This document shows, piece by piece, positions 32,632 through 44,141 of a DNA stretch of 45,087 nt; position 1 is the stretch's first letter, and the number at the start of each line of letters is the position of its first letter. The stretch spans positions 16,151 through 61,237 of the forward strand of contig PS015454.1 in NCBI GenBank assembly GCA_048213135.1, in the 5' to 3' direction. The notes under the pieces were generated by a model. That model had not been told where the DNA came from, did not search any database, and saw only the letters and a program-made list of their open reading frames with translations. Both the position numbers and the translations under genes were made by a program. The DNA comes from Reclinomonas americana ATCC 50394 (lineage: Eukaryota > Jakobida > Jakobea > Jakobida).

Positions 32632-35088
32632 TCAAGCAACAAAAAACACATCCGACAAACCGTCGCCACTCCACATTGCTTCATCACGCTGTCGGCGGCG
32701 TTGACGATCTACAAGACTGCGAGGACAACATGCGTTCGAGCATTGTCGGCGCTGCATACAGAAGCAGTGCATGCATAGTGGTAACTCACGTGCCACCTCG
32801 GTCGTCTCGGCGTCCTGGCTGGGTCATTGCGCTGCGGCCGGTGTCGTTGAAGCGACCATCTAGCGAACGGTCTCCAGTGATAAACAGTTCCAGCGGAATC
32901 GGCCGAACATCAAACCGACGCAGAAATTCCTGTTATGAAACACAGTAAGAAACCACTCACACACACGTGCGTACTACACAAACAAGCTATTCAATCCAAT
33001 TCGTACCTGCGCGACAGCATCATGCTTCTGATGCTCTAGCGCCCGATCACGGTTCGACATTCGCTGGAACAGGCGCAAGTTGCGTTCAATGACACAGCGT
33101 TGCAAGTCTGCGGTCGAGCACCGTGAGAGATTGGTCGTGTAGTGCGCGACGTAAAAAGTGTACTCACCCGAAAACATCCCCGCACAACGACGGAACTCCT
33201 CCATGAACGGTTCGGGAATGTCTGCTCGGTCAACAAGAGTCTTTCCCGCAGGGTACTCGACGTCAACGTGCTACAAATCGCGAACAATCAGAACAGTGCA
33301 ACACACAGACGACAAATGAGATTCGACGCACTGCAAGAAGTGCTCGAAGGTGAGCATCACTAATACCACGGAATCCTTTGCAGACCACATACGTCTCCGA
33401 GTTGCCGGATTTCGACGTTGCGGGCTTGCAGACGATAACCCGATCAAAGACGCAGTACAGAAGGAACACCATGCCGACTGACGAATGCTCGAAGAACGTA
33501 AACGTCTTGACGAGCATGGAGCCACCTGCAAATCAGCAGCAATATAACCTCAATAAAATTTCTCGCACATCACGACAGCGACACAAAACCACTTGAGCCA
33601 TGGAAAAACAAAGATTGCACAAGCGCAAAAGGAGCAGCGTATGGCACTAGCAAATAGAACACACCTCGCGCAAGGACACCCAAAGTGGCAATTACTTCCA
33701 CAGTGTGCAGCTGTGCCACAGTCGCCTCCTGCTCATTCGGATTGTCTTGGCTGTCTACCGACCCGTCGCCGGTAACGAGCATCACGTTTTCCATGCCTAT
33801 GGCTCGACAATGCGTCCAGAGTCCCTCCACATTATCTGTAAAGACCTCACAGTCAAGCGGTCACGTAAATACAGCAAAACCAACAATGCTACTGACCTCG
33901 AACCATGATGTTGCCAGACTCGTCTGCCCCAAAGTACCAGCAATTGCTGTGCGTTGACATCAAAGCGTCAAGAACACGTGAGCGAATGAAGGTCACGTTA
34001 CACCCCCCTCTCATCTCGGCAGAAAACATACCGTGTCTGCACGATGAACTTGTCGTCGGCCACCATGGCCTTCAAGTCGTTGCCCTCGTAGTAGGGGTTC
34101 AAAGTGAGCCCGCGCCATTTCCAACGCAAATTCATAGTCCGCGCGTGACACTTGAGATGGTGATTGAGGGCGCAAATGAAGCCACCAGGAGCCTCACACA
34201 AGTGAACCGTTTGAAATTCCACCGGCACTCCATCGGCAACTTGATTCAAAGGTGTCAGTGAGTATGCATCCGTCATCTCAAACATCTTGGCCCACGCAAT
34301 CGTCATCAGCTCGCCGCCAATGACACGCCGCAAGTTCTGCACAGTCGTACTTGTTGTGCTTGTGAACTGCGTGTGCTTTCCCCACAGGCCAATCTCCATG
34401 GCGTCGAGCTTGTCTTTCGTCGCATTCAACTCCGCTTTCTTCTCGTCCAGGTACGCGTCACGGAACGCATCGCCCACGTACAAGCGCTCTGCAGCAGGGA
34501 TCTGTGCTCTATTACAGAGCATTTCAAGTGAGCGCGGGTGTGTGTGTGTGTGCGTGTGTGTGTGTGGGGTTGGGGGGGGGGGGGGTGACCGCACTTACCC
34601 AAGGCCAGGCGACAACACCCATTCCTTCTCGATCTTCTCACCCATACGGCCGTAGTGGCGCAACACTGCGACCTCATCGTCAGTGAGCATCGACACTGGC
34701 CCATGCGACTGCTGAGGCGGACCGCCATGATACTGGCGTCCGTGGTGTTGTTGTTGACGCTGTTGTGGATGACCGCGCCACTGGTGTTGCTGGTGTTGCT
34801 GGTGCTGCGGGTACTGCTGATGGGCCTGGTATTGCTGAGGATGCCTGTGTGATCCTCCGTGGTAACCAGGACCCGCAGATCCAGAAGCACCACCCTGCAC
34901 AAACAGAGAAGGTGCGGGTGTGGGTCGTACCGAAAAGAACACTGACAAACCTCAAGCAAATGACTCACGCGGCTGCCTGCGGCAGAGGAAGAACCGAGTG
35001 GACGGTCGAGCAACGGGTGCGACCGTGAGGGACGATCCTGCGTACGACACACGTTAGCAGCAAACAGAACTAGCACGCTAAAGTTCAT
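32632..35088 (-). CDS. CMTR2-like cap-specific mRNA 2'-O-methyltransferase
   Basis: The first in-frame ATG is at 35088 (MNFSVLVLFAANV); the true start may be internal or in an upstream exon. The N-terminus is Gly/His/Gln-rich (HPQQYQAHQQYPQHQQ, about 34760-34850). The FtsJ/RrmJ fold follows: MTIAWAKMFEM (catalytic Lys), VHLCEAPGGFICALNHHL (SAM motif I), WKWRGLTLNPYYEGND, NCWYFGADESGNIM, LVTGDGSVDSQ (catalytic Asp), SMLVKTFTFFEHSS (catalytic Lys), CKPATSKSGNSETYVVCKGF. The K-D-K set is complete. CMTR2 methylates the second transcribed nucleotide of capped mRNA (cap2), which in animals helps mark RNA as self. The C-terminal part (NLRLFQRMSNRDRALEHQ) also matches CMTR2, and the last exon ends GDGLSDVFFVA, TGA at 32634-32632. 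It is shorter than animal CMTR2, which carries a second, inactive Rossmann domain. That domain's counterpart is in the next gene, 15 bases downstream. Confidence 0.8.
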
Positions 35089-35631
35089 CTCATGATAACA
35101 ACACAGTCATAAAGCCCTTCAACTCTGGCTTGTTTTAACATGTCGAAACATTCCCGCGGGTGTGCGCAGTCAAACAAAGAGAAACGAGGGAAAAAGAGTG
35201 TACTGCGTGACATGGCGTAACAACCGAACATGCTCGGGGAACGCACACACGCACACGCACACGCACACACGCACGCACACACACACAGTTAGAGAGAGAG
35301 AGACACACACACACACACACACACACATCCGCCCCATGCATGTAATACACACGGAACAACACAGCTACTCGACACATGCACGTTTGACCCGCTGTGTAGC
35401 ACAAGCGGCGCGAACATGCCACACCACACACGGAGAATTATCACGAACACAAACCGGTGGAGCAGACATCGAGGTCACGGACTTGCTTCCTGTTCTCTGG
35501 TAGAGCAGCAAAAGGACAATTCGCGGAACAAATGCAGTGACGCATGCGCCTGGCGATATCGCGATCGAATATGTGGGGGACGGCGTGAGGGACGGTGCTT
35601 TTGCCGTGCATTATCGTTTCGCCAGAGAGCA
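35089..35631. other. Divergent intergenic region with (CA)n/(GA)n
   Basis: This region lies between the CMTR2-like start (minus) and the HEPN-STAND gene A start (plus). (CA)n and GAGAGA tracts occupy about 35242-35330. An open frame on the plus strand from ATG 35416 leads in frame into gene A and could be a longer N-terminus. No other gene is seen. Confidence 0.45.
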
Positions 35632-38600
35632 ATGGATCGTGCACGCTTCACTCACGACGCACCCCCAGCAGAGCTTACAGACAGTCATTCTATCGCAGGT
35701 GTGTGAGTTGTTTGGAAGACTCAGGCTCAGCCCGCTGTGCGTGTTTCTCGTGTTTGACTGCTTAACTTGCAGCAGGAAGCATTCCCCATGGCGATGCACT
35801 CGCTGCAGTGACAGTGACTGATCATGACAACTTGGAGCTCGAGCACCGCACCGGCCTTGGGATTGATGGCGCTCATCACGCCGACGACCATGAAGGAGTG
35901 GTGGCCCGCCTTCGTGAATGTGCGTTTGATAGTTGGGGATGTCGACACAGGCCTAGAAATAGAATTAGCCTGACACGATCGATTCCATCGCGTTTGAACA
36001 TGTTAACACAGCTGCAGTGTCATCGCCGAGGACTCCAGAGATGCTGCCCCGTGACGACATTGTTGGAACCAGCCATTTTCCTCTCTCTGAAGGTTCTCCG
36101 AGTCAATCGAGTCCTCTCTCTCTGCCACCTCCTAGCAATGGTGGCACACAAGGTGAGTTGTCCACCTGTCGTTGCTTGCAAGATTCTCTATGAACATCCG
36201 CCTTACTTTTTTCTCAACAGTTGTTGGCAACAATTACTTTTCGCAAGAGTTGCGCGTGTTGGGTTCACGCATATTATCTTATTGTTGCCTGACTGCGTAT
36301 ACGTATACATGCCGTCGACAACACGTTCGTAGAGACATCAACGCCATTCGCTTTTCGACAATGCTTCGCCGGTGTGTTGTCCCCGCCTTGCACGAACGAC
36401 TCAGAGATTGTGTTGCCGCGTTTTGGCGAGTAGTCAGCGAAGGTGGAGTGGACAGCCAGATCAACCCGAGGATGTTCGTGTGCAACAAGAACCCCGCTGA
36501 TCAACTCACCAGTGATACTTGGAGGTATGACGGCTCTGGATGCACTCTTCGGAGATGTTTTGTTGAACTGTTGTATGCAGGTGCTTCGGCGGTCAGTTCG
36601 GATCCAAATACTACGAACTTTATCTTAAACGCGGTCGCAAGCGTGAGGGCGAAGACGAGGCGTATGAAATCCTCGACAGGCTTTTCCAGAGGGATCAGCC
36701 TGACCCGCTCGGCTTAGATATACAGCTTTCGTGTCTCGCATTGGAGTCTTGCAATTGTGTTTACTTCAGCACCACACTTTCGGAATCTGGGCCCGAGGAA
36801 GAAATGGTGACGTCTCTGCTAGAAGTCAAACGCGACAAGGATTCTGTCAACATTATTGACATTCCTCGCTTTTTGTTCCTTGGTTGTATGTGTGTTCGTG
36901 TGTTCGTTCTGCAAGAAGTCAAGTGGAGCCGGTGCTACATCGCTGTGGTTGGAAACCAGCAGCGTCGTGGTGTGTGCACTATCGCAGCACTTCTGACGTG
37001 TTTATGATGACTTCTCACCCGTCGCTACGGATGTGATCCTCAGCGCACAGCATGTAGTGCGATTCGCGAGCTTCGAAATTCACTGGCCAGCCACCAGTCT
37101 AGCTTTGGGTTGAGCAGCAACATCTTCCAAGAGAAGGCTTTGCTCTTGAAACAATTGCTCTCCTCATTTCGAGATGACGATCACTGGGGAAGGGAGATTG
37201 ATGGCATTCTTGCAGGTATGTCAAGAGTGTGCCATGTGTAGAGTTGGTTATTCGCAGTATGTCGTTAATCGCTGCGCGCTTGGAACAGCTGACGTGACCG
37301 ATTTTATCCTCCGCCCTGACGAATATATTGGAGTGGCCCAACGAGATGCCGTCGACCGTGCACCGCATGAGCTGCAATATCGAACGAGTCTACTGGAGTC
37401 TGCCGTGACCGGCGGATCTTCTTGCAGGAACGCATTGCTGGCGGAGGTACATATACTCTTAATCGAACACCTTGTACTGATGAGGCACTGTGACGAACAA
37501 ATTTAACACGTACGATTCTCAGGTTGAGGCGTTTGTCAACCATAAAGCCCAGTCAGTGATGCTTCTCTGTGGCCCTGCCGGCAGCGGAAAATCTGCATGC
37601 CTGCGTGCCATTTCTGCCTATTTTGCAGAAGCCGCGATGTCTGCTGCTGCATCACGAGGTCCTGCTGTATATCCTTGGTTTGCGGATATTTGGCAGCTCC
37701 CCACCGACACTGTGAACTCGAATGCTTGGACCCTTGACGAGGCTGCTGGATCTGGAATGCCACCGCTGGTGACACTGCTTCATTACTTGAATGCGTCGCA
37801 CGCCAAGTGCGTGCTAGTAATTGTCGACTCGTACGACGTGTTACTGCAAGCGCCAGTGAACATTCATGCACGACACCAGGTTCGCTAACAGTTCGACTGT
37901 CTGTCGATTATTTGTATTGTAGTTTATTCACTCGCTGATCAATCAGGTGTTTCGAGACCCACGAGTGAAGCTTCTCGTGGCTTGTCGAACGGAGACCCTC
38001 GAGTTCATGGGGCAAGGTGGGAACGATTACATCCGATTCGTGGCACCTGCGGATAGCATATCCTCTGGAACACTGTATCCCCAAGGACTCGCTACACTAT
38101 CGTTGATTTCTGGTTCGATCTGCAACGCAGCCTCGGCACGTCACGCCTTCCATGAGCACCAGCTTGACGGCGCTGTCGCTGATCGACTTGGGTATCTTGC
38201 CGAGTCACATGACATTCTCCGCACGTTCTTGAACCGGCCTCTGCTTCACAACGAAGTCATCGCTCGCTTGGCGTCGAAGTTTTCTGGACCTGGATCCAGC
38301 CGACTGTTGCTGTTGCCGCTCGGCGATAGCGGCTTGGCAGACTCTGCTCTTGTCGGTTTATTGGATGGCCTTGTTGACGAGATTACTGGCTGGACTGTTG
38401 ACAACACCTACCAACAATCTACCCTTCTCACTCATTCAACTCCGGTCGAGATGATGTTGATGCTGCGAACGGTCTCTCGCAAGCTTCGCGCTCTCCGCTC
38501 GCTTACCACAACGCCAACGCGGTTTTCTGTTGTTGTTACTGGAGCTGATGCTTCTGCTTACGATTCGCTGCGATCTGTTGACGGCGCGTCGCGCCACCAT

Positions 38601-39003
38601 GCGAATGAGGTGCCATCGTCTGACTTCAGTGATCTGTTGAATTCCGACTGTGGGCGACTGCTTCTGTTGTGTTGCCCCATGTTGGAATCGCTTGGGGATG
38701 GCGCCGGTCACTGGCGCGTTATGCAAGACAACTCGCGGCTTGTCGATCGCCTTGCATGTTGGCGACTGCCTGGTGTTAGCGATGGATGCGAGTGGTCGCC
38801 GAGGCTAAGGTAATTGTGTTCCCATGACATGCGTATCCGTTTTGATTACTTTGACTGCCGAAAGTACTGATTCACCAATCTTCAATAGCAATCTTCGACT
38901 CTTCTCTGTCGACGGTGCCTCTTCTGCTTTCGAGACGGCGCTCTCACCCAGCCGGTTGCAGCAACCTTCTTCATTCGACGACGGAGACGAGTTGCGGTTG
39001 TAA
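35632..39003 (+). CDS. HEPN (DZIP3-like) plus NACHT/STAND NTPase, gene A (no sensor repeats)
   Basis: The proposed start is ATG 35632 (MDRARFTHDAPP), with exons 35632-35698, 35773-35900, 35969-36152 and from 36221. The first ~130 residues are acidic and Ser/Pro-rich. A helical segment follows (STMLRRCVVPALHERLRDCV), an exon with SKYYELYLKRGRKREGEDEA, and an exon with SAIRELRNSLASHQSSFGLS, whose R-N-x4-H (37074-37094) is the catalytic signature of HEPN ribonucleases. A NACHT-type P-loop domain then occupies 37523-37879 (LLCGPAGSGKSACLRAI, Walker B CVLVIVDSYDVL) and 37947-38809 (VKLLVACRTETLEF, a sensor-like strand, and winged-helix-like sequence). Exon 38889-39003 ends in TAA. There is no repeat sensor. 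STAND NTPases are oligomerising switches, many of them immune receptors; an RNase effector is inference. Exons between 36540 and 37050 are unresolved. Confidence 0.68.
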
Positions 39004-39074
39004 ACGCTTCGACCTTTCACTCTGCCGGCATTATCTCAATTGCCGACCACGTTCAATCATGCAGCTCACTCATT

Positions 39075-42000
39075 ATGTGGCGACTGGAACGATGCCTTCT
39101 TGATGTCGTCAAGCCAATTCTGCTTGACATTTTGCAGCACTCTGTGCCCCCTTTTCTTCGCAAGTGCCGGGAAGCAGCTGCTGAAGGGCATCCAATGTTC
39201 TCCTGTGATGACATGTTCCAGACGAAATCCGTCGAACATTGGCGGTGAGTCTGTGTGCATGTGGGGACTGTTCTCTCTGGGTATTCGTGGTTCTCAATGT
39301 AACTCACAACTCGAACGGATACGGTTGTGACAGGTATGAGTGGGTGAAGGACGACGGCGGCAACCTTGCGTTCGTGAAGCGGTCAGACATCAACAAAGCA
39401 TTTGTTGTTCAGTTGTTCTGCGGGTCCAGCGGCGTACTGTCAGCTTCAAGTGCCTGCGATTTCAACATACTGTCGAATCTAATTCAGTTCTGTGGCTATC
39501 GCTGTCGCAACATCGACCCGAGCGGCATTCTGCTGACTCCCACAACGCACGTGGGCAAGAAGGTCACCGACAAGAACGTCAAGAAGCACCTTTTCGACGC
39601 TTCACTTGGGCATGATCTCACAGCGTTGCTGCTTGTACCCAGTGCCACTTTGGTGAGTGTTGCCTACATATGTTGCTCATACTTTCAAGACGATAGTTGA
39701 CTTTTGTTGATCGCAGAGGGCTGCGACACGCATTCTGGCTGGCGTCAAAAACTCGGTTATCGGTCACTGCAGAGCACACGAAGTCGCCGAGCACGCCAGA
39801 AACTTTGACGACTACATGGCGCAAGTCGAAACATTCATGGAGGCAGCATCCGAGCTGGAGTGCTGGGGCTCTCAATCACAGGAACGACTTAGGTACTGGA
39901 GGAGTGAACTCCATCGCTGTCGAAACAGTTGCGTTAAGTATGAAGTCTCTTGGTAATGTTGTCAGTCGAGTCGGTTCACTTACTCTTTCGCTTGGACAGT
40001 TGAGTTGAGCGACTACGCGCTGGACCCTCGCCGTGCTGTGGACGATATTTGCCGTCTACAGTATGCACAATTCACCGCTGACGAAAGGATTTCGGAGCAA
40101 CTGCAACTGTACGTACCTCTCCGCTGCTGTCGTGAACGAGTTGAAATGAGTGGCGCGGAGAGAAAAAGTCTCCGAGATGAGGTACGTGTTTCGCTACTTC
40201 ATGGCATACCACATCACCGCTGTTCTCAAACATTTGTTTCCGCATTTTAGATACAACGTTTTCTCGACGATGACTCGCAACGTGTTCTCGTGCTGCTTGC
40301 CAACGGCGGCAGTGGGAAAAGTCTGTCGCTTACTGAGCTTGCATGGCGGCTGCTTGATCCTGAAAGTGATCGGAAATTTGTTCCACTCTTCGTTCCTCTC
40401 TGGGCCGTTGAAGATCCGGTGACGGACTTGCTAGGCGGTGGACTTCGCCGGTTGTCATCAAGGTTGGCACCGGAGCACCTTGATAGCTTGCAACAACCCC
40501 TTCTTGTGTTGGCCGATGGATACGACGAGTTACCTGCAGCACACAGAAAAAATCTGTACCGTACAAACGAAGAGGTATGAGATGGACCTGGCGTCTCCAT
40601 GTCAGTGGTTCCTGAAGATGTAATATTCATCTTTTCTATCAGATGCACAGGTTGAATGTGAAGCTTATCGTGACTTGTCGACTTGAGGTTGTCGATGACG
40701 TTGCAGGTGGAATTGACAATTTGTTTGCTCCGTGCGCTGATGACGGAAGCGAAATGCCTGGGAACTTGACGGCCCTCTACCTCTGTCCTTTCGACGACCA
40801 AGGCGACATTGATCTGTACGTTACGCAGTACGTCGAAATGGAGACTAAGCTTGGGAACGGTCACCCACAGTGGGATGTTGGCAAGTACACGCGTACGATT
40901 CAAGAGCTCGCTGGACTGCGGGTCCTTGTTCGGAATCCGTTCATCCTTGCCTCCACTGTTCGCATTTTACCAGAACTTACTGGAACGAGGAATGCTTACA
41001 AGCCGGTGACAACGTACGAGGTATTGGACCATTTCGTGCGGTTTTGGATTCAGCGTGAACGCTTCCGTCTCACTCGCCGAGGAATACGGGCTCTTCCAAG
41101 TGTGGACCATTGTGTTCGCTACGGTGAATCGATTGCCGGTGCATTGTTTCGAGCCGATCTTATTATCGTACGGTTTTCGGCGGAGTCGCTGTTGGACTCG
41201 AACATTCAAGCTGCCAGGGCATTGTTGCTGGATGAAGAAAACGACTTGTTACGTCGATGCTGTCCAGTGATTGAGCGCAGATCGGGTGTTGGCACTTGGG
41301 GATTCACCCACCGACTGTTGTTAGACTACTTTGTCACAAGACATGTGGTCGCACTGCAGGAATGGCAGACGGCTGACTTATGTTTGCGTGCCTTGTATTC
41401 GCCGACGGTGCATGTGTTGACTGTTAGAGACTGGTGTCGACATCATCCGAGCCTGTTGCAGCAGGTTGCTGGAGCTGTTGTCCGACGCACTCGACTTCAG
41501 CAACGGCTGCTCCGAATCGTCGACATGTCCAGAGAGTGCAGTGAAACAGATGTGACTACAATATCTGCTTCCAGCAATGCGGCTTCAATTTTGTCACTGG
41601 CGCAAGTATCGTTTTCATGCTTGAACTGGAGTGGCGTGCAACTCAAGGATGCCGACTTGCGGGATGCTGTGATGGACTGTACAATTCTGACGGGTTCTCG
41701 ATTCGAACGAGTCAATTTGTTCAGTGCCCTTGTTGTCAACGCGAACCAAGCTGACTGGACTGACACTTTTCGAGTCCCTCCTGTATCTGTGAGGGATGTT
41801 GATTGTTTTGGAGTGTCTTTTGACGGGTCTCTTCTTGTCGCATACTCGGAAGAGCGGTCGACAATTACGTCTTATGTCGCTGGCAGGAGGGGCGTGTACA
41901 CACGACGCGATTCTATGTTTATACCGGACGTTTTCATATCGGACGATTTTGAACCTCGTTGTTTTTTCGTATCAGATGCTGCAGACGGCACATTTGTTTA

Positions 42001-43924
42001 CGTAGGTGGCGACTGTGACGGCGAAGGTGTCATCTGTGTGTGCGAAGTGCAAGAAGAGGCCGACTTCCTTGCAAGAATGATTCCATTTCCAACGCCAGCA
42101 GGCGTTCGCGCTCTCGCCGTCTCGCCCGACAATCGCTTTCTTGCGTCTGGTTCAAAGGGCAAGTCTGATCTAAAGGACAATCCTGATCCTCCCACGGCAG
42201 TGAGTGTGTGGAGAATTGGTGGAGAAGACCGTCTTTCTTTCGTCTTTGACTTGGACGGGCACTGTGGGACAGTCAATGCACTTTGTTTCACCCCTGATTC
42301 GAGATTTGTCGTCAGTGGTGGTAGAGATAACACAGTAAGGGTGTGGAATCTTGACGACCGCCGTCAGATACGCTCGTTTGAGGGACATGAGTGGCCAGTA
42401 ACCTGTGTGACGGTAGCGGAGCCAGTAGCTGGGCAAGGATTATTTGCTGTCAGCGGAAGTCGCGATAAGTCCGTTCGAGCTTGGTCAATTGACAGTGGGG
42501 AACTCTGTCACACATTTGCAGGCCACGCATCACGTGTGACGTCCGTGTCGTTTGTGAATGGAGATATCGTCAGTACCGGTTATGATAGTACTTTTCGTCT
42601 CTGGAGCTTCCAGCATAGACACGAGGTGCAGTGCGTACGAGCAGCTCTAAGAAATAATGTTCGTGGGTCTGCTGTGGTGTGCATTGGTGAGGACGTTTTT
42701 CTCGCCGTTCATGGGGACGAGAGTATCCGCATGTGGAATCTGGGCGAGCAACGGTATGCTCAGCGCCGAGCAATTGCCGCTCGGGCATTCCGTGAGTTCA
42801 CGTCAATCACCACTGTGGAAGTTGACGGCGAAGTCATTATTGTCAGTAGTTCGCATGACAAGACAGTGCGACTGTGGTCCCTGGCCACTGGTGAGGAAAT
42901 TCGTCGCTTCGAGGGGCACACCGACGGTGTCACTTGCGTCGCTGTGACGAACGACCGTACTCGTATTCTTAGTGGTGGTGATCATGCGGACCCAACTGTC
43001 CGAGTTTCATGTATGCGAACAGGCTGTGAATTACTGTGCATGGATATGCATCGACGCGCGAGTGACAACTCCAGCCTCCGCATGTACTCGATTTGTGGTC
43101 TTCATGACGCCAAGTTCGCGGCCAGTAGTGATACTGACGGACGAGTATTCGTGTGGAACATTCATAACGGTGAAGTGGTGCGTCAAACGCAAGTGAACTG
43201 TTGCAAGTCAAGCCAGAGCAAGAAAAACCCTAAAGGGTGGCGGTGTGTGTCAGTTACCGCAGTTGCTGGAGGTGTGTTGTGCACGGCAAAGGCCTCCAAA
43301 AGGTCGTCTCGAGCTCGAGAACGTGGCAACATGGAAGCTGTCTTTCTTTCTCTTGACAGATCCGTTCCCCCAGTGGTTATCGACAGTGATGCTGTAGACG
43401 ATGGCGAAATCCAATGTCGAGTTATAACGTCCACCTCAACGATTGACGACATGACCACCTTTATTGCAGTTGGCTGCCCGTCGAACCGTATTCGGTTACT
43501 GAGAGTTTCTGACGATATGGACGTGGCTCGGTTTCTTCCGCCACAGTTCGTTGTATCGCGGAAAATGGCTAAGAGAGTCAATCAAGACGATTCTTTTCGT
43601 TCAGTCGGCGCCGTTGTCGCTGACGCCGAGAGGGCCCTGTACGTTACCGGAATCTCGCGGCTCAAAGGCTTTATCTGGCGTGTCCCACTTCGTGACGTGG
43701 ACACCACGAACAAACAAATTGAACCATGGAGGGTTCTCAGCAGTGGAGAATGCAATCGCGTGTGTGTCCTGCCAGACCAGTTGATGGCTGTGACGTGCAG
43801 TAACGATTTATCAATTCGCATCTGGCAACTCGACACTCAGTCTACCGAGGCAATTTGCGTCAGAATTATCGGCTCCTTCTTCTCGCTCGACCGGATAGCG
43901 AAGAGAACCGGGTATCGACCTTGA
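39075..43924 (+). CDS. HEPN-like plus NACHT/STAND NTPase with pentapeptide and WD40 repeats, gene B
   Basis: Six exons give 1,480 residues in frame: 39075-39244, 39334-39652, 39717-39892, 40010-40181, 40251-40574, 40643-43924. The N-terminal helices (MWRLERCLLDVVKPILLDIL, CDFNILSNLIQFCG) and RILAGVKNSVIGHCRAHEV match gene A's HEPN layout, but with Lys for the catalytic Arg (KNSVIGH, 39747-39767). The NACHT domain shows VLVLLANGGSGKSLSLTELA (Walker A), PLLVLADGYDELP (Walker B) and VKLIVTCRLEVV. About residue 600 a pentapeptide-repeat run appears (LKDADLRDAVMDCTILTGSRF). The rest is a WD40 beta-propeller region of at least eight blades (for example SGGRDNTVRVWNLDDRRQIR, SSHDKTVRLWSLATGEEIRR). 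This is a ligand-sensing STAND receptor layout. The start is 71 bases after gene A's stop, on the same strand. The 3,282-base last exon contrasts with the short exons elsewhere. Confidence 0.85.
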
Positions 43925-44141
43925 CAAAGCGGTCGTGCCGTCATGGCGTGCGTTTTGGCTACGATCAATCTGTACAGTTTATTTGTAATCTTGTGTTGAG
44001 GAGAAATGAAATAAGTATCAATGCAGGCACTTCCTCATGCCCACTGCAGGTACTTGTAACTCGTTGGCGAGCACTGGGAAATGTTCATTGTTTGTGCACA
44101 GATCAGAGCATGCCGTGGTTCGTCGAATGTCTGTCTGTTAT
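43925..44141. other. Convergent spacer, no gene seen
   Basis: 217 bases lie between the stop of gene B (43922-43924) and the stop of the minus-strand gene (44142-44144). No canonical AATAAA is evident close to the gene B stop. Nothing else is seen. Confidence 0.4.

Noticed and set aside
34560-34590. Poly-G tract beside (GT)n as a quadruplex regulatory element
   Set aside because: It is a single G run with one short GGTTGGG neighbour, inside an intron of the CMTR2-like gene. It is too little to claim a function.
35242-35330. Coding potential in alternating CA/GT and GA tracts (also 23978-24056 and 30119-30150)
   Set aside because: These are simple microsatellites. The Cys/Val/Thr/His repeats in their translations have no support from splicing or homology.
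38889-39244. Genes A and B as one giant protein joined by an intron from a GTTGTAAAC donor at 38999
   Set aside because: Gene A's TAA, the clean ATG at 39075 and the repeated HEPN-NACHT order fit two genes better. A fused transcript cannot be excluded without RNA evidence.
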